Shown: one piece after another, positions 1 through 7,315 of the stretch
Numbering within the stretch: the first letter of the stretch is position 1
Layout of the letters: each line of letters starts with the position of its first letter
Assembly (NCBI GenBank): GCA_003024985.2
Contig: PXIH01S0036543.1
Reading direction: 5' to 3' (one strand)
DNA from: Euperipatoides rowelli
Lineage: Eukaryota > Onychophora > Udeonychophora > Euonychophora > Peripatopsidae
DNA: 11,059 nt
Program-made: the position numbers and the translations under genes
Notes under the pieces: model-generated
Told to the model about the DNA's origin: nothing
Seen by the model: the letters and a program-made list of their open reading frames with translations, nothing else
Databases searched by the model: none

Positions 1-661
1 TTGTTCTTTTAATCCATGTTTTAATTTAATTGTATTTTGTTCGTTTTTGTTTTATATGTTATTAAATTAATTATATTTTGCATAAGTACTTTCTACACCT
101 TTTACGGATTAGGTTGTAATGATTCTTTTATGTCACTATAATTCCTTTTGGATATTTAAACTATTACCGTACTATATTAAAATTATAATGTTTCCTTTAT
201 TTCATTGTTTAAGTTTGAGATTTGCGCATCTGACAAGCTGTCTGCTCTCTTTCCTCCTTTACCCCCTTTTTGTCATCCTCATTCCATAATTGTAACAGCG
301 CTAATCTTAAAGCTTGGTGCGGGTGGATTTGATCACACAAGGTTGTCACTGTGTTTCTCTTTCACTTCCAAGAATTGAAATGATAATTTTTTTTATTTAA
401 TTGAACTAATATCACTGAATTCTTGTGTTGATTTTTTATTTCTAAAATTGTAATGCGTTGGTATAGTTAGATAGTAAGAATTTAATTTTTTTAGTTATTT
501 GTGGTCATTCTATATAGAATAAATGCTGAATTAAGATACGGTACAAATGCCGTTTGAAATGTAAATAATATGAAGCCATATAAACTTTTATTTATTTTAA
601 ATGTGACTTTGATAAGGAAACCCAACTCAACTCTGATATTACTAATCTTTACTTGTGAAAG
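1..661. other. AT-rich sequence, probably intronic, without a clear gene
   Basis: The stretch is mostly AT-rich, with no long open frame and no recognisable protein relic. A GC-richer patch at about 215-360 contains a long pyrimidine-rich run at about 238-285 that looks like a splice acceptor tract (see the candidate exon at 299-341). A TACTAAT sequence at 640-646 is a good branch-point match for the acceptor at 660-661 or 670-671. If the downstream exons are real, this stretch is an upstream intron of the same gene. Confidence 0.5.
299..341 (+). CDS. Weak candidate exon with a strong acceptor but conflicting phase
   Basis: A pyrimidine-rich tract of about 50 bases ends in AACAG at 294-298. 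A GT-type donor (ACAAG then GTTGTC) follows at 342-343. Only one frame of the 43 bases is open; it starts with the last two bases of a codon, reads L-I-L-K-L-G-A-G-G-F-D-H-T and ends with two bases of a codon. That ending phase does not fit the next candidate exons: joining to 662, 672 or 788 gives a stop quickly. A different donor, such as the GT at 322-323 or 327-328, would leave one base of a codon and could join to the exon starting at 672, but those donors are weak. The product is unknown. It may be a chance splice-like site, an alternative exon, or noncoding. Confidence 0.2.
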
Positions 662-694
662 AAACTTTTAGATAATGAAATATCTGACTTTGAG
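662..694 (+). CDS. Candidate very short coding exon of an unidentified host gene
   Basis: A branch-point-like TACTAAT at 640-646 is followed by two possible acceptors, AG at 660-661 and AG at 670-671. The donor is GAG then GTATAC, with GT at 695-696. From the first acceptor the exon is 33 bases (K-L-L-D-N-E-I-S-D-F-E, starting in phase 0). From the second it is 23 bases and starts with the last two bases of a codon. Both end exactly at a codon boundary, the phase needed by the exon at 788. An in-frame stop at 656-658 means coding sequence cannot extend further upstream without splicing. The intron to the next exon would be only 93 bases. The peptide is acidic and rich in Leu/Glu; I do not recognise it. 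The pyrimidine tract is weak. Confidence 0.4.
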
Positions 695-787
695 GTATAC
701 ACCTGAGTGAGTTTGCATTGTGAAATCCAACACACGCTGTGAAGGACTGTCTTATCAACTTGATTGCTCTTTTACTCATCGTTCCAG

Positions 788-851
788 CGTCTCCGCATTC
801 CGCCTTTGCGTATCGTGAAGCACTATGAGAAATTTGACATGAAATCCACAG
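788..851 (+). CDS. Probable 64-base coding exon of an unidentified host gene
   Basis: The acceptor is a pyrimidine-rich stretch ending TTCCAG at 782-787. The donor is CACAG then GTAGCG, with GT at 852-853. Only one frame is open across all 64 bases. It gives 21 codons plus one base and reads R-L-R followed by IPPLRIVKHYEKFDM and K-S-T. The exon is clearly richer in G+C than its flanks, as expected for coding sequence. It begins at a codon boundary, matching the candidate exon ending at 694. It ends with G as the first base of a codon, matching both 1672 (G+AA, Glu) and 9979 (G+GT, Gly). The peptide is basic and looks like real protein, but I cannot assign a family. The call rests on splice sites, composition and phase, not on homology. 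Confidence 0.55.
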
Positions 852-1580
852 GTAGCGATCTGCGAGAAACATCACTAAAAATTGAACAAACTGAGGAAAT
901 TAGGCTGACTATTTGAACTGATTTAAGATTAGCCTATAACATTCTTTGATTACAAACTACAATATAAAACTTATGAAAATCTGTGAAATAAAAAATAAGT
1001 AAAGGGGACTCTCCATCTTTTCCCTTATATAAGTTTCAGCAGAAGGTGGTGGAAGACAGAAATGAATATACATTATACAATATTCAATATACAGATACAG
1101 GAAAAAAAGAAAAAAATATGATATACATCTTTGAAGTTATGTTGCAACATTAAGAAACTATGGTACAGTAAAGCTGAGGCTGACGGAAGTTTCTACAACG
1201 CAGTGAAGCAGATACACTGAGATTCCAGCCAAGAATGATGAATGGTGTCCGGTCAAGTTACTTTCCAGTATGCAGATAAATGAGTCTTTATAATGTGTTC
1301 TTGAAGATATTTTTCAGATGCTGTCAATGTTGCTGATGTCCAAATAAATATAGATGCCTACCACAGAGTTTACCAACAGAAAGTTATATCAAGTTTTGTG
1401 TTTGTAAGTTTGCCTGCGAATTGTTCCATAAACATTTCACCAGATCCGTATAAGTGCTTCCCATCGTACGTCAGCTCACAAAGGACAATAACTTTGCGCA
1501 GCGATTAAATAGTAAGTCACGGAATAAATTTAAGTTTAGTTAATATAGTTTGACCACGCAATATTTTATATCATGTTTAA

Positions 1581-1609
1581 TTTATTATTTTTAATTTAAA
1601 AATAATAAA
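1581..1609. repeat. Perfect 14-bp-arm AT palindrome
   Basis: Bases 1581-1594 (TTTATTATTTTTAA) are the exact reverse complement of 1596-1609, with a single T between them. The sequence could form a hairpin in the RNA about 60 bases before the acceptor at 1670-1671. Such AT palindromes also arise by chance or by replication slippage in AT-rich DNA. Confidence 0.9.
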
Positions 1610-1645
1610 ACATTATAAACTGTATGAAACATTATAAACTGCATG
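1608..1645. repeat. Two tandem copies of a 19-base unit
   Basis: The unit AAACATTATAAACTGTATG at 1608-1626 is repeated at 1627-1645 with one T-to-C difference. It starts inside the end of the palindrome at 1581-1609 and lies just upstream of the pyrimidine tract of the exon at 1672, where a branch point would be expected. It looks like a recent local duplication. Confidence 0.9.
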
Positions 1646-1671
1646 TGTTTTTTCATTTTTATTATTTTTAG

Positions 1672-1716
1672 AATGTAAGCCACCCAGTAGAGTGCCAAAA
1701 GGCACGAAAGATCTAG
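1672..1716 (+). CDS. Probable 45-base cassette exon of the host gene
   Basis: A strong acceptor, a T-rich tract from about 1647 ending in TTTTTAG at 1671, is followed by 45 bases and a good donor, CTAG then GTGAAT (GT at 1717-1718). In the frame that fits its neighbours it reads, after a split codon, CKPPSRVPKGTKDL and then the first base of a Gly codon. It begins with two bases finishing a codon and ends with one base starting a codon, so its inclusion or skipping keeps frame: with it, 851 G + AA gives Glu; without it, 851 G + GT gives Gly. The peptide is basic and rich in Pro, Lys and Ser, like the tail encoded by the last exon. The family is unknown. The open frame continuing to 1964 beyond the donor is AT-rich and looks intronic. 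Confidence 0.5.
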   Translation, partial: NVSHPVECQKARKI

Positions 1717-2515
1717 GTGAATTAAAGAGTTGTTTAATCTTCAATTATCTCTGTGTCCAATTTTTGGTTACCTACAAACAGCTACTATATTTCATTCTAT
1801 ATTACTGTATCAGTAATTACTTAATATCAAACGTTACTAAAATAGTTTGGTCATCTTACCTTCATATCAAAACGACAAAAGTAACGAGAAACGGAGCTCC
1901 CCAATTTCTTCACATTTTTAATTTAATTGATGAGTTTCATATAAATATTGAGTATTATAATTGACAACACTTAAACTTTTATGAAATTCTTTTGTATATA
2001 TAAATTTAATCATTATGGTCTAATGGCCATAATAAATAATATAATGTTTCACTAAATCCTCTAATGGCTTGATCAATTTTTTAATGTTAGTGTAGGTGAG
2101 AGTAGTGTTAGGGGTGTCCATACAAATTTTAGTTCAGGTAGTTTTTAGTCAGTTAATTTTATTTATTTTTTGTTTTTTCTTGTGTTAATTATGGCGCACG
2201 TGATAGGCTGCATTACGATATTTTAAAATCCAAATATCAAGCGAGGTAATATTCTAATCAATATTATAACTGTAGTCTTGAGTCGATTCTCCGAATAGTT
2301 GTGTTTCAAAATAGTGTAGGATCTTCTTTTCTTTGTAGATACTGTCAAGATTTTTCTTATACATAAACACAGTTGCTAGTCAGATTTAATCCCACTTGTC
2401 TAGATGCATTAATTCGATAGGGAAATCTCTCAAACATTGTGCAACCCCATTACAACTTATCACAGGCCAGGTAGTTTTAAATTTTAACACAATAAAAATG
2501 AAAAATGAGGCCAAT

Positions 2516-2646
2516 AATTTAGGAATAGTAAGCTTCCAGGCTGTGCCCAACCCAGTGGGACATGCTCTTATGATGAGTGCCATGAAAAGGTTTTGGTGTA
2601 CCTGGAAGACTTAGCATTACACACACGCACATTAGCTGCTCACTAG
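2516..2646 (+). pseudogene. Small relic of a reverse transcriptase, separate from the main element
   Basis: At 2590-2643 one frame reads VLVYLEDLALHTRTLAAH and then TAG. This resembles the catalytic motif C region of Ty3/gypsy-type reverse transcriptases (V-L-V-Y-L-D-D-I followed by a His-Ser/Thr-Arg-Thr and an E-H-L-type stretch), with YLDD replaced by Y-L-E-D at 2599-2610. Just upstream in another frame, about 2535-2585, is A-V-P-N-P-V-G-H-A-L-M-M-S-A-M, which can be aligned with the region that follows motif B (L-C/T-N-A-P-x-T-F-x-R-L-M). The patch is GC-richer than its surroundings. It does not match the RT of the element at 4678-8963 in wording, so it would be a second insertion. The match is short and rests on my recollection of the family motif. 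Confidence 0.4.
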
Positions 2647-2772
2647 TATTGGCATACATAGGCTATAGGGACCAATACAATAAAGTTGTATGCATTTTAT
2701 AGCGATGTTTGGCTCTGTTGTTTATTTCAAATTTTTTATTTTTTTAACATTTTATTTAATTTTTATTAGTTT

Positions 2773-2841
2773 AGTTTGACTATAATCATGATTTTATCAG
2801 ACAGTTTTGACAGGTGCTGTCTGATAGATTATAGCCAAACT
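2773..2841. repeat. Hairpin-forming inverted repeat
   Basis: The left arm has AGTTTGACTATAAT at 2773-2786 and ATCAGACAG at 2796-2804. The right arm has CTGTCTGAT at 2817-2825 and ATTATAGCCAAACT at 2828-2841. The inner 9 bp match perfectly and the outer 14 bp match with one mismatch; they are separated by 9 and 2 unpaired bases. The loop is 12 bases. An overlapping pair, TTTTGACA at 2805-2812 and TGTCAAAA at 2844-2851, could form an alternative stem. It could be a fragment of a small terminal-inverted-repeat element or a foldback sequence; no target duplication is evident. Confidence 0.85.
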
Positions 2842-2893
2842 CTTGTCAAAAATACACTATTCTAGCGGGAGTCAGCGAAATGAGAATTGGCAA

Positions 2894-2982
2894 GTTATAA
2901 CCTCTCTTCTCTTTTTTTTTTATGTCATGTATTGCAGTTTATTCTATCTTTACTGAGTATGAAAGAGGTGAGGAGTTACAAC
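2894..2982. repeat. Imperfect inverted repeat next to the hairpin
   Basis: Bases 2894-2914 (starting GTTATAACC, then CT-rich) match the reverse complement of 2962-2982 at 16 of 21 positions, with a spacer of about 47 bases that includes a T tract. It lies about 50 bases downstream of the hairpin at 2773-2841. The two could be parts of one degraded foldback element, but the match is weak enough to be partly due to low-complexity CT/AG content. Confidence 0.45.
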
Positions 2983-4605
2983 ATAAAATTGCGTCTGCAA
3001 CTAGGATTGTGCTAATTAGCGTTTTGGATATTAGGAGGGAAGGGTAGTGAAAATATATCAAATTTTTATATTATTTATTAAAGCGTTAAAAGTAGAACTT
3101 TTTCTTTTCCGAAGTCAGAAATTAATTTATAAAATAAATTAGTTTAAAATATGTTTAAGTGCAATTTTTTTCCCCCTTTTCTTTTATTTGAAAATTTTTT
3201 ATTAATTTTTTTAATTTAATTTTTAATTCTTCTAAAATGGAAGTCAGATCCTTAATATTTTTTTTTAATAAAATAATAATAGTTTTTTTTAAACATTCTC
3301 CATCACAAACATGTTGTGAAAGTTTTTTTTTAATTTGAAATCTCAAAATTCTATTAGGTCATCGATTTATGTACAATCCAAGATGGTAATTAATAAACTT
3401 TTTTTAATACTTTAGATTTATTTTTGTAAAGAAATCCTTGTACTTGCGAATGTTTTGGCAAAGTAAATTCATTTTTGCCAGTCACAGTAAAATGCTAATG
3501 TTCATAGTTGAAATAAAATTTTGCGGTTCCATTTCTTTTAACTTAATGAGCCCCCTCTCCTCAACCTAGTATGTTTATTTTATTTTGACCAAACTTGTTA
3601 GTGAAATGTTTTTTTAAATTGATAAAATTATAAATGTAAGTCAGTTTGAATTCTTTGCCATTGCATCCGTTAGTTTAAATAATTTTGTTTTAAAATTGGT
3701 TTATTCATTATTAGTGTCATTTCAATTTTTAAAGTATCATGCTAATAATATAGTAATTTAAAGCACTCTTTAATTTTTTTTTCTTTTCGCAGTTTGGGTG
3801 GTGCTAAATCGGTTAGTTTTTTTTAGAATTGACTTCTATCTTTATTTTAATAAATTTGCTTATTTAAATTTAAGTTTAATTTTTTTTTTTTTTTTTTTTG
3901 AAAATTTACGTCAACCTAGCCGGTTGATTTTTTTTTTGTTTTAACCTTTAAATGCATACATTACAGAGGTTTAGTTTTTTTTAATTTGATTTGTTTTTGA
4001 TAATTATGTTAATGCAATATGTTGTGACAAATTTGTCATGAAAACCGTTTTTAAAAAATTTTGAGTTTTAATTTTGTTGAAATTACGTCAACATTAACGT
4101 TTAATATAAATGCATTGATTTAACAAACTTAATGAAATCTTAATCGTGAACCAAAATTATTTTTTTAAATTAAAAGTTGAAAATTGAGTTGTATGTGATG
4201 TTGATCCATTTCTTGTAAGTCAGTGCTTACCGTTATGTTAATGAGTTGTCCTTGTCAAGGTTGAGATAGTTGTGTTTAATTATTAAACAATTTAAAGTAC
4301 ATGCAATGTTAAGATTCTGATCAAATCTTGGTAGTTAAAATGGGTATTTTTTCTACATTTTCATTTTATTTTGTCTGCTGTCCTTGTGGGGAGTTGACCA
4401 GATTGACTGTTGTGACAAGTTATGTGAGTATTAAAACGTAGCAAGGTTATGTATGTATGCCACTGTAATTGAACATCGTGTAGGAATTGGATGAAGTTTT
4501 TTTTTTATTTTTATTTTTTTTTTAAATATAAGTAAATGACACGTTTTGTCTGCACTTTTATTTTTGATTGATCATGTCATTTCATTATTCCTGCAATTTC
4601 TAGTC
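2983..4605. other. T-rich intronic sequence without recognisable genes
   Basis: This stretch has many T runs on the + strand and few A runs, and no convincing coding potential on either strand. The Lys/Ile-rich open frame on the minus strand at 3155-3346 is low-complexity. A 10-base sequence, TTACGTCAAC, occurs at 3906-3915 and 4083-4092 in loosely similar surroundings. The 5' LTR of the retrotransposon, if it survives, should be in the right-hand part, but I could not define it. Confidence 0.5.
3880..3899. repeat. Poly-T tract of 20 bases
   Basis: This is an unbroken run of 20 T on the + strand. It may be simple slippage in a T-rich intron. It could also be the poly(A) tail of a retroposon inserted on the minus strand, whose body would then extend to the right; I see no recognisable body. 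Confidence 0.9.
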
Positions 4606-4611
4606 AATAAA
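4606..4611 (+). promoter_or_regulatory. AATAAA that could belong to the 5' LTR
   Basis: AATAAA lies 67 bases before the candidate primer binding site, about where an LTR polyadenylation signal at the R/U5 side would sit. In AT-rich DNA the hexamer is common, so the assignment depends on finding a matching copy downstream of the element, which I could not see. Confidence 0.2.
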
Positions 4612-4677
4612 AATTTGTTTTTCTTTGAGAATTTAAAGCTAAATATAACATGGAAACAAGGAGTAAAACTAGTAATG

Positions 4678-4701
4678 TGGTGTCAGATAGAGTAAGTGGG
4701 A
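4678..4701 (+). other. Candidate tRNA-Leu primer binding site split by 7 bases
   Basis: TGGTGTCAGA at 4678-4687 and AGTGGGA at 4695-4701 together equal the complement of the 3' end of an animal tRNA-Leu including CCA (TGGTGTCAGAAGTGGGA). Seven extra bases, TAGAGTA, lie between the halves. A primer binding site beginning with TGG directly after the 5' LTR is standard for LTR retrotransposons, and this one lies just before gag, where expected. The base before TGG is not the usual CA end of an LTR, so the LTR edge is unclear. If this is right, the ATG at 4650 lies in the LTR and is not the gag start. Confidence 0.4.
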
Positions 4702-4762
4702 CAAGGATGAGAATGATACAATAATAGAAAGTGATAGAAACACAGAGTAATGTGTCAAGTGA

Positions 4763-5785
4763 AATGAAGGAAATCAGCTCATTTCTGTGGAATGTGATGG
4801 TGAGTCAAGGGAGATTAGTGACAATGGATTAACGCAACCTCAGCATAAATTGACAGATGTGACAATGGATGACATTAAACCAGTTGGTAGGACTCAAACT
4901 AATATACCTCGTGATGGGGAAGGTAACAATCGTAAAGGTGAAGAGGAGCATAGGAATTGGCAACAAGGAAAGGAAATGCGTAAAGGAAATCCCATGAAAC
5001 TACTCCCTATGTTTAATTGGAACTTCAGAGATTTCAATGAAACTAAGGGAATAGTTGCGGCTTTCAAAGTATTGGAATTGGAGAATCATTGGTCAGATGT
5101 CCATGCTCGTACAGCTTTCGAATTTAAGTTGGCAGGAAAAGGTAGAACTAAATATTTTGAGGGATTAGGAAATGTGGAAGGAATATCGTTCATGGAAAGA
5201 TTAGAATAATTTGAACGTCTGTTCAGCAAGGAACTGAACCCTGCACAAAGTCAGGAACTATTTTTGAACTGCAATCAGAATAAAGGAGAGTCGGTCACAT
5301 CATATAAACTTAGATTAATGAGCTTAGGGAGTGCTTATGCTAAGGCTTTCAAGGATGACTCAATATTTTCACAGTTGCTAGCTCAGCAATTCATAAAGGG
5401 TTTAGCAGAAAGGTACCGCACTGAGGTAATTCGTAAAAACATCAGCAATTTCAAGGAAGCTGGAGATTATGCACTTAAGCTAGAGGAATGTGATAGAATG
5501 TATGAAGAGAATGGTGTAAGTGTAGGAAGCATTGATAGAGATAAGGAAAGAATGGAGAATGAAATAGAAATGCTAAAGACACGGGTGAGAGATATTTGCA
5601 GCAACAACACCCGTCAGACCAATGGTAACTCATCAGGGAACATTACTTGCTGGAATTGTGAAAGGATGGGTCATGTACAATGTGACTGTATGAAGATGAG
5701 AAGAAGAAATGACTATGGTGTCAAGGGAAATTATCAGAGGAACAACCATGAAATTCATGATAGGGAATATCAAGGGCAAAACTGA
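4763..5785 (+). pseudogene. gag relic (capsid and nucleocapsid)
   Basis: One frame is open from 4763 to 5785 except for a single TAA at 5207-5209. The N-terminal part is hydrophilic with no clear start; the ATG at 4650 is in another frame and soon stops. Residues encoded at about 4990-5510 resemble the retrotransposon capsid: a Leu-rich region, then an N-x-G-E-S-V-x-x-Y-K-L-R-L stretch and a helical A-x-x-Y-A-L-K-L-E-E stretch, as in Gag proteins of the retrotrans_gag type. A CCHC zinc knuckle, C-x2-C-x4-H-x4-C, is encoded at 5648-5689 and would bind the element's RNA. The frame ends at TGA 5783-5785 soon after a basic Asn/Arg-rich tail. At about 340 codons the length is usual for such Gags. 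Confidence 0.75.
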
Positions 5786-5913
5786 TGGGTCCCTCTTTTG
5801 TAAATTCCCGTAATAGGGGGGGGGGGCAGTATTGATAATCACCAGGAATGAAATCAGGGAAAGAGAACGGAAGTGTGGGAGGGAGATAAAGATGAACATG
5901 TCATCAGGTTTGA

Positions 5914-6233
5914 CAATGGTCAAAGTGAGAAACCAGTCATAAAAATACATATCATGGTAGGTCGATTTATGCTTTATTTGACACCGGCGCTCAGATTTCT
6001 CTTTTGGATAAGGGGTTTGTGAAACACAGAGATCATCTTGACTGGTGTTCTGTTGCTAAACTGGTCACCCCCATTAGCCCAGGGTATACTAAGGCGGATT
6101 GTGAATGGTAGATGTAAGGTTAAATAAGGTCAAATTTAAGCACAAGATGTGCCTCACTGAATTTAGCCAGAGGAACTGCTACCAAATGATTCTGGGTTAT
6201 GACATACTGACTATAGTCAGAGCCACCAATTGA
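5914..6233 (+). pseudogene. Aspartic protease relic
   Basis: The first strand, KPVIKIHI, is encoded at 5930-5953 in the gag frame. The reading then shifts to the next frame, where A-L-F-D-T-G-A-Q-I-S-L-L carries the catalytic Asp-Thr-Gly at 5980-5988. That frame stops at 6109-6111. A third frame contains I-L-G-Y-D-I-L at about 6189-6209, matching the conserved I-L-G-x-D-x-L near the end of retroviral-type proteases. In a working element this enzyme would cut the Gag-Pol polyprotein. The active site triplet is intact here but the chain is broken by at least two frame changes. An 11-G run at 5816-5826, between gag and protease, is a further likely slippage point. Confidence 0.75.
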
Positions 6234-6234
6234 C

Positions 6235-7315
6235 ATGGTAGCCAATGAAGTAAAATTCAGGGCACCACATTGTAATGAACCATGGAAGCAAGATTTAGAA
6301 GAATGTGAGATGGAACTAGGTTGGTGCCATACTGTGGAGGTGGAGCCTCTGGTAATTCATCACAAGTGTAAACCGAATAGAGTCATTCATCCTAAAGAAA
6401 TGGCACTTAACCAGAGGCAAAACGACATGTTGGACAACATCCTGAGAAGAAATCAGAGCATACTGGTTGAGAAAGTAGCTGATATAACTGGGGCCAACCT
6501 TCCACCTTATAAACCCAAGTTTACGTCCGATGATGCGATATATCAATGACAATATCGGATACCGCATAAATTGTACAAGCCTGTGAGACAAAAGCTGGAG
6601 GGATTGGAGAAGGCAGGGATAATTTCCAAAATGTCCTCTAACTGGAACACTCCGGCAATGTTTTTGGAAAAGAAACCCTTGTCAACTGACATTAGAATGG
6701 TGCTGGATCTAAGAAAAAGAAATCAAATTGTTGAACCTTTCAAGTATCCATTAATGCGTATTGAGAGATTATTAACCATTTGGGTGGCTCCAATTTTTTT
6801 TCCACTCTTGACCTCAATAACAGATATTTCAACATAAAGCTCCACGAGATAAATGATCGTTTTGCTTTCAGTGCCCCTTTCGGACGTTATCGTATGGAAC
6901 GCCTCCCTCAAGGATTATCCACAAGTGCGGGTGGTTTTAGAAGGTGATGAACTAAGTCCTGTTCATGTCATATCTGAAGGACACTGTATGGTGTTCCAAA
7001 AAGACATCATCATTTTCACTGATGATATTGATGCTCATCTAGTTGTGTTGGAGGTCTTTCTTTGTGCATTAAGGAAGATAAACATGGTGGTCCGTCCATC
7101 TAAGTTCACGTTATTCCATAGAACGTTGAAATTCCTGGGTCACATAAGAGAATGTGAAGGTGGTGAAAGAGTTTGAGATACCTGAAACAGTAAAGCAAGT
7201 TCACAATTCCCTTGGTACAGTAAATTTATACACAAGATTCATGAGTGGCATAACAGAAATAGCTGATCCATTATATAAATTAATCAAAGGTAAAGGGGAA
7301 AATAAAGTGGAATGA
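6235..7315 (+). pseudogene. Reverse transcriptase relic (fingers, palm, thumb, connection)
   Basis: The frame opening at 6235 covers the linker after protease and then, past TGA 6547-6549, the finger region with L-E-K-A-G-I-I and W-N-T-P-A-M-F-L-E-K-K-P. After an 8-T run at 6794-6801 the frame changes and motif A follows (T-L-D-L-N-N-R-Y-F-N-I, Asp at 6810-6812), then motif B, LPQGLSTS, at 6903-6926, with a stop at 6945-6947. The motif C region is in the first frame again: V-F-Q-K-D-I-I-I-F-T at about 6991-7020, where family members have Y-x-D-D, followed by F-L-G-H near 7133-7143. The thumb/connection region (T-V-K-Q-V-H-N-S-L-G-x-V-N-x-Y-x-R-F) is in a third frame, about 7166-7312. It is clearly dead. 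Confidence 0.8.

Larger units (their letters stand above)
852..1671 (+). other. Probable intron of the host gene
   Basis: This AT-rich stretch lies between the donor at 852-853 and the acceptor at 1670-1671. Open frames at 992-1153 and 1305-1508 carry no recognisable domain and are of a length expected by chance at this base composition. The 3' end holds a perfect palindrome, a 19-base tandem duplication and a long T-rich pyrimidine tract just before the acceptor. Confidence 0.5.

Noticed and set aside
642-875. Open frame on the minus strand
   Set aside because: It overlaps the two phase-consistent + strand candidate exons and has no recognisable domain; it looks like the shadow of those exons.
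992-1153. Open frame on the + strand behind a possible acceptor at about 1033-1036
   Set aside because: About 53 codons without a stop is expected by chance in this AT-rich sequence; there is no family resemblance and no paired donor.
1305-1508. Open frame of about 67 codons with an acceptor-like TTTTTCAG at 1311-1318
   Set aside because: The length is within chance expectation. The only good donor inside (GTAAGT near 1409) leaves a phase that does not fit 1672 or 9979.
1692-1964. Open frame extending past the 45-base exon
   Set aside because: Only the part before the donor at 1717 has coding-like composition; the rest is AT-rich, Tyr/Ile/Asn-rich and looks like intron read-through.
3155-3346. 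Lys/Ile-rich open frame on the minus strand
   Set aside because: It is low-complexity translation of A-rich minus-strand sequence, with no domain.
3906-4092. Repeated TTACGTCAAC as a sign of an LTR or tandem repeat
   Set aside because: The match does not extend well beyond 10 bases, so chance is likely.
4650-4724. ATG start reading M-E-T-R-S-K, like many Gag starts
   Set aside because: It stops after 24 codons in a different frame from the rest of gag and precedes the candidate primer binding site. I keep it only as a remark.
5633-5950. Minus-strand open frame over the end of gag
   Set aside because: It is a shadow of gag and protease on the opposite strand.
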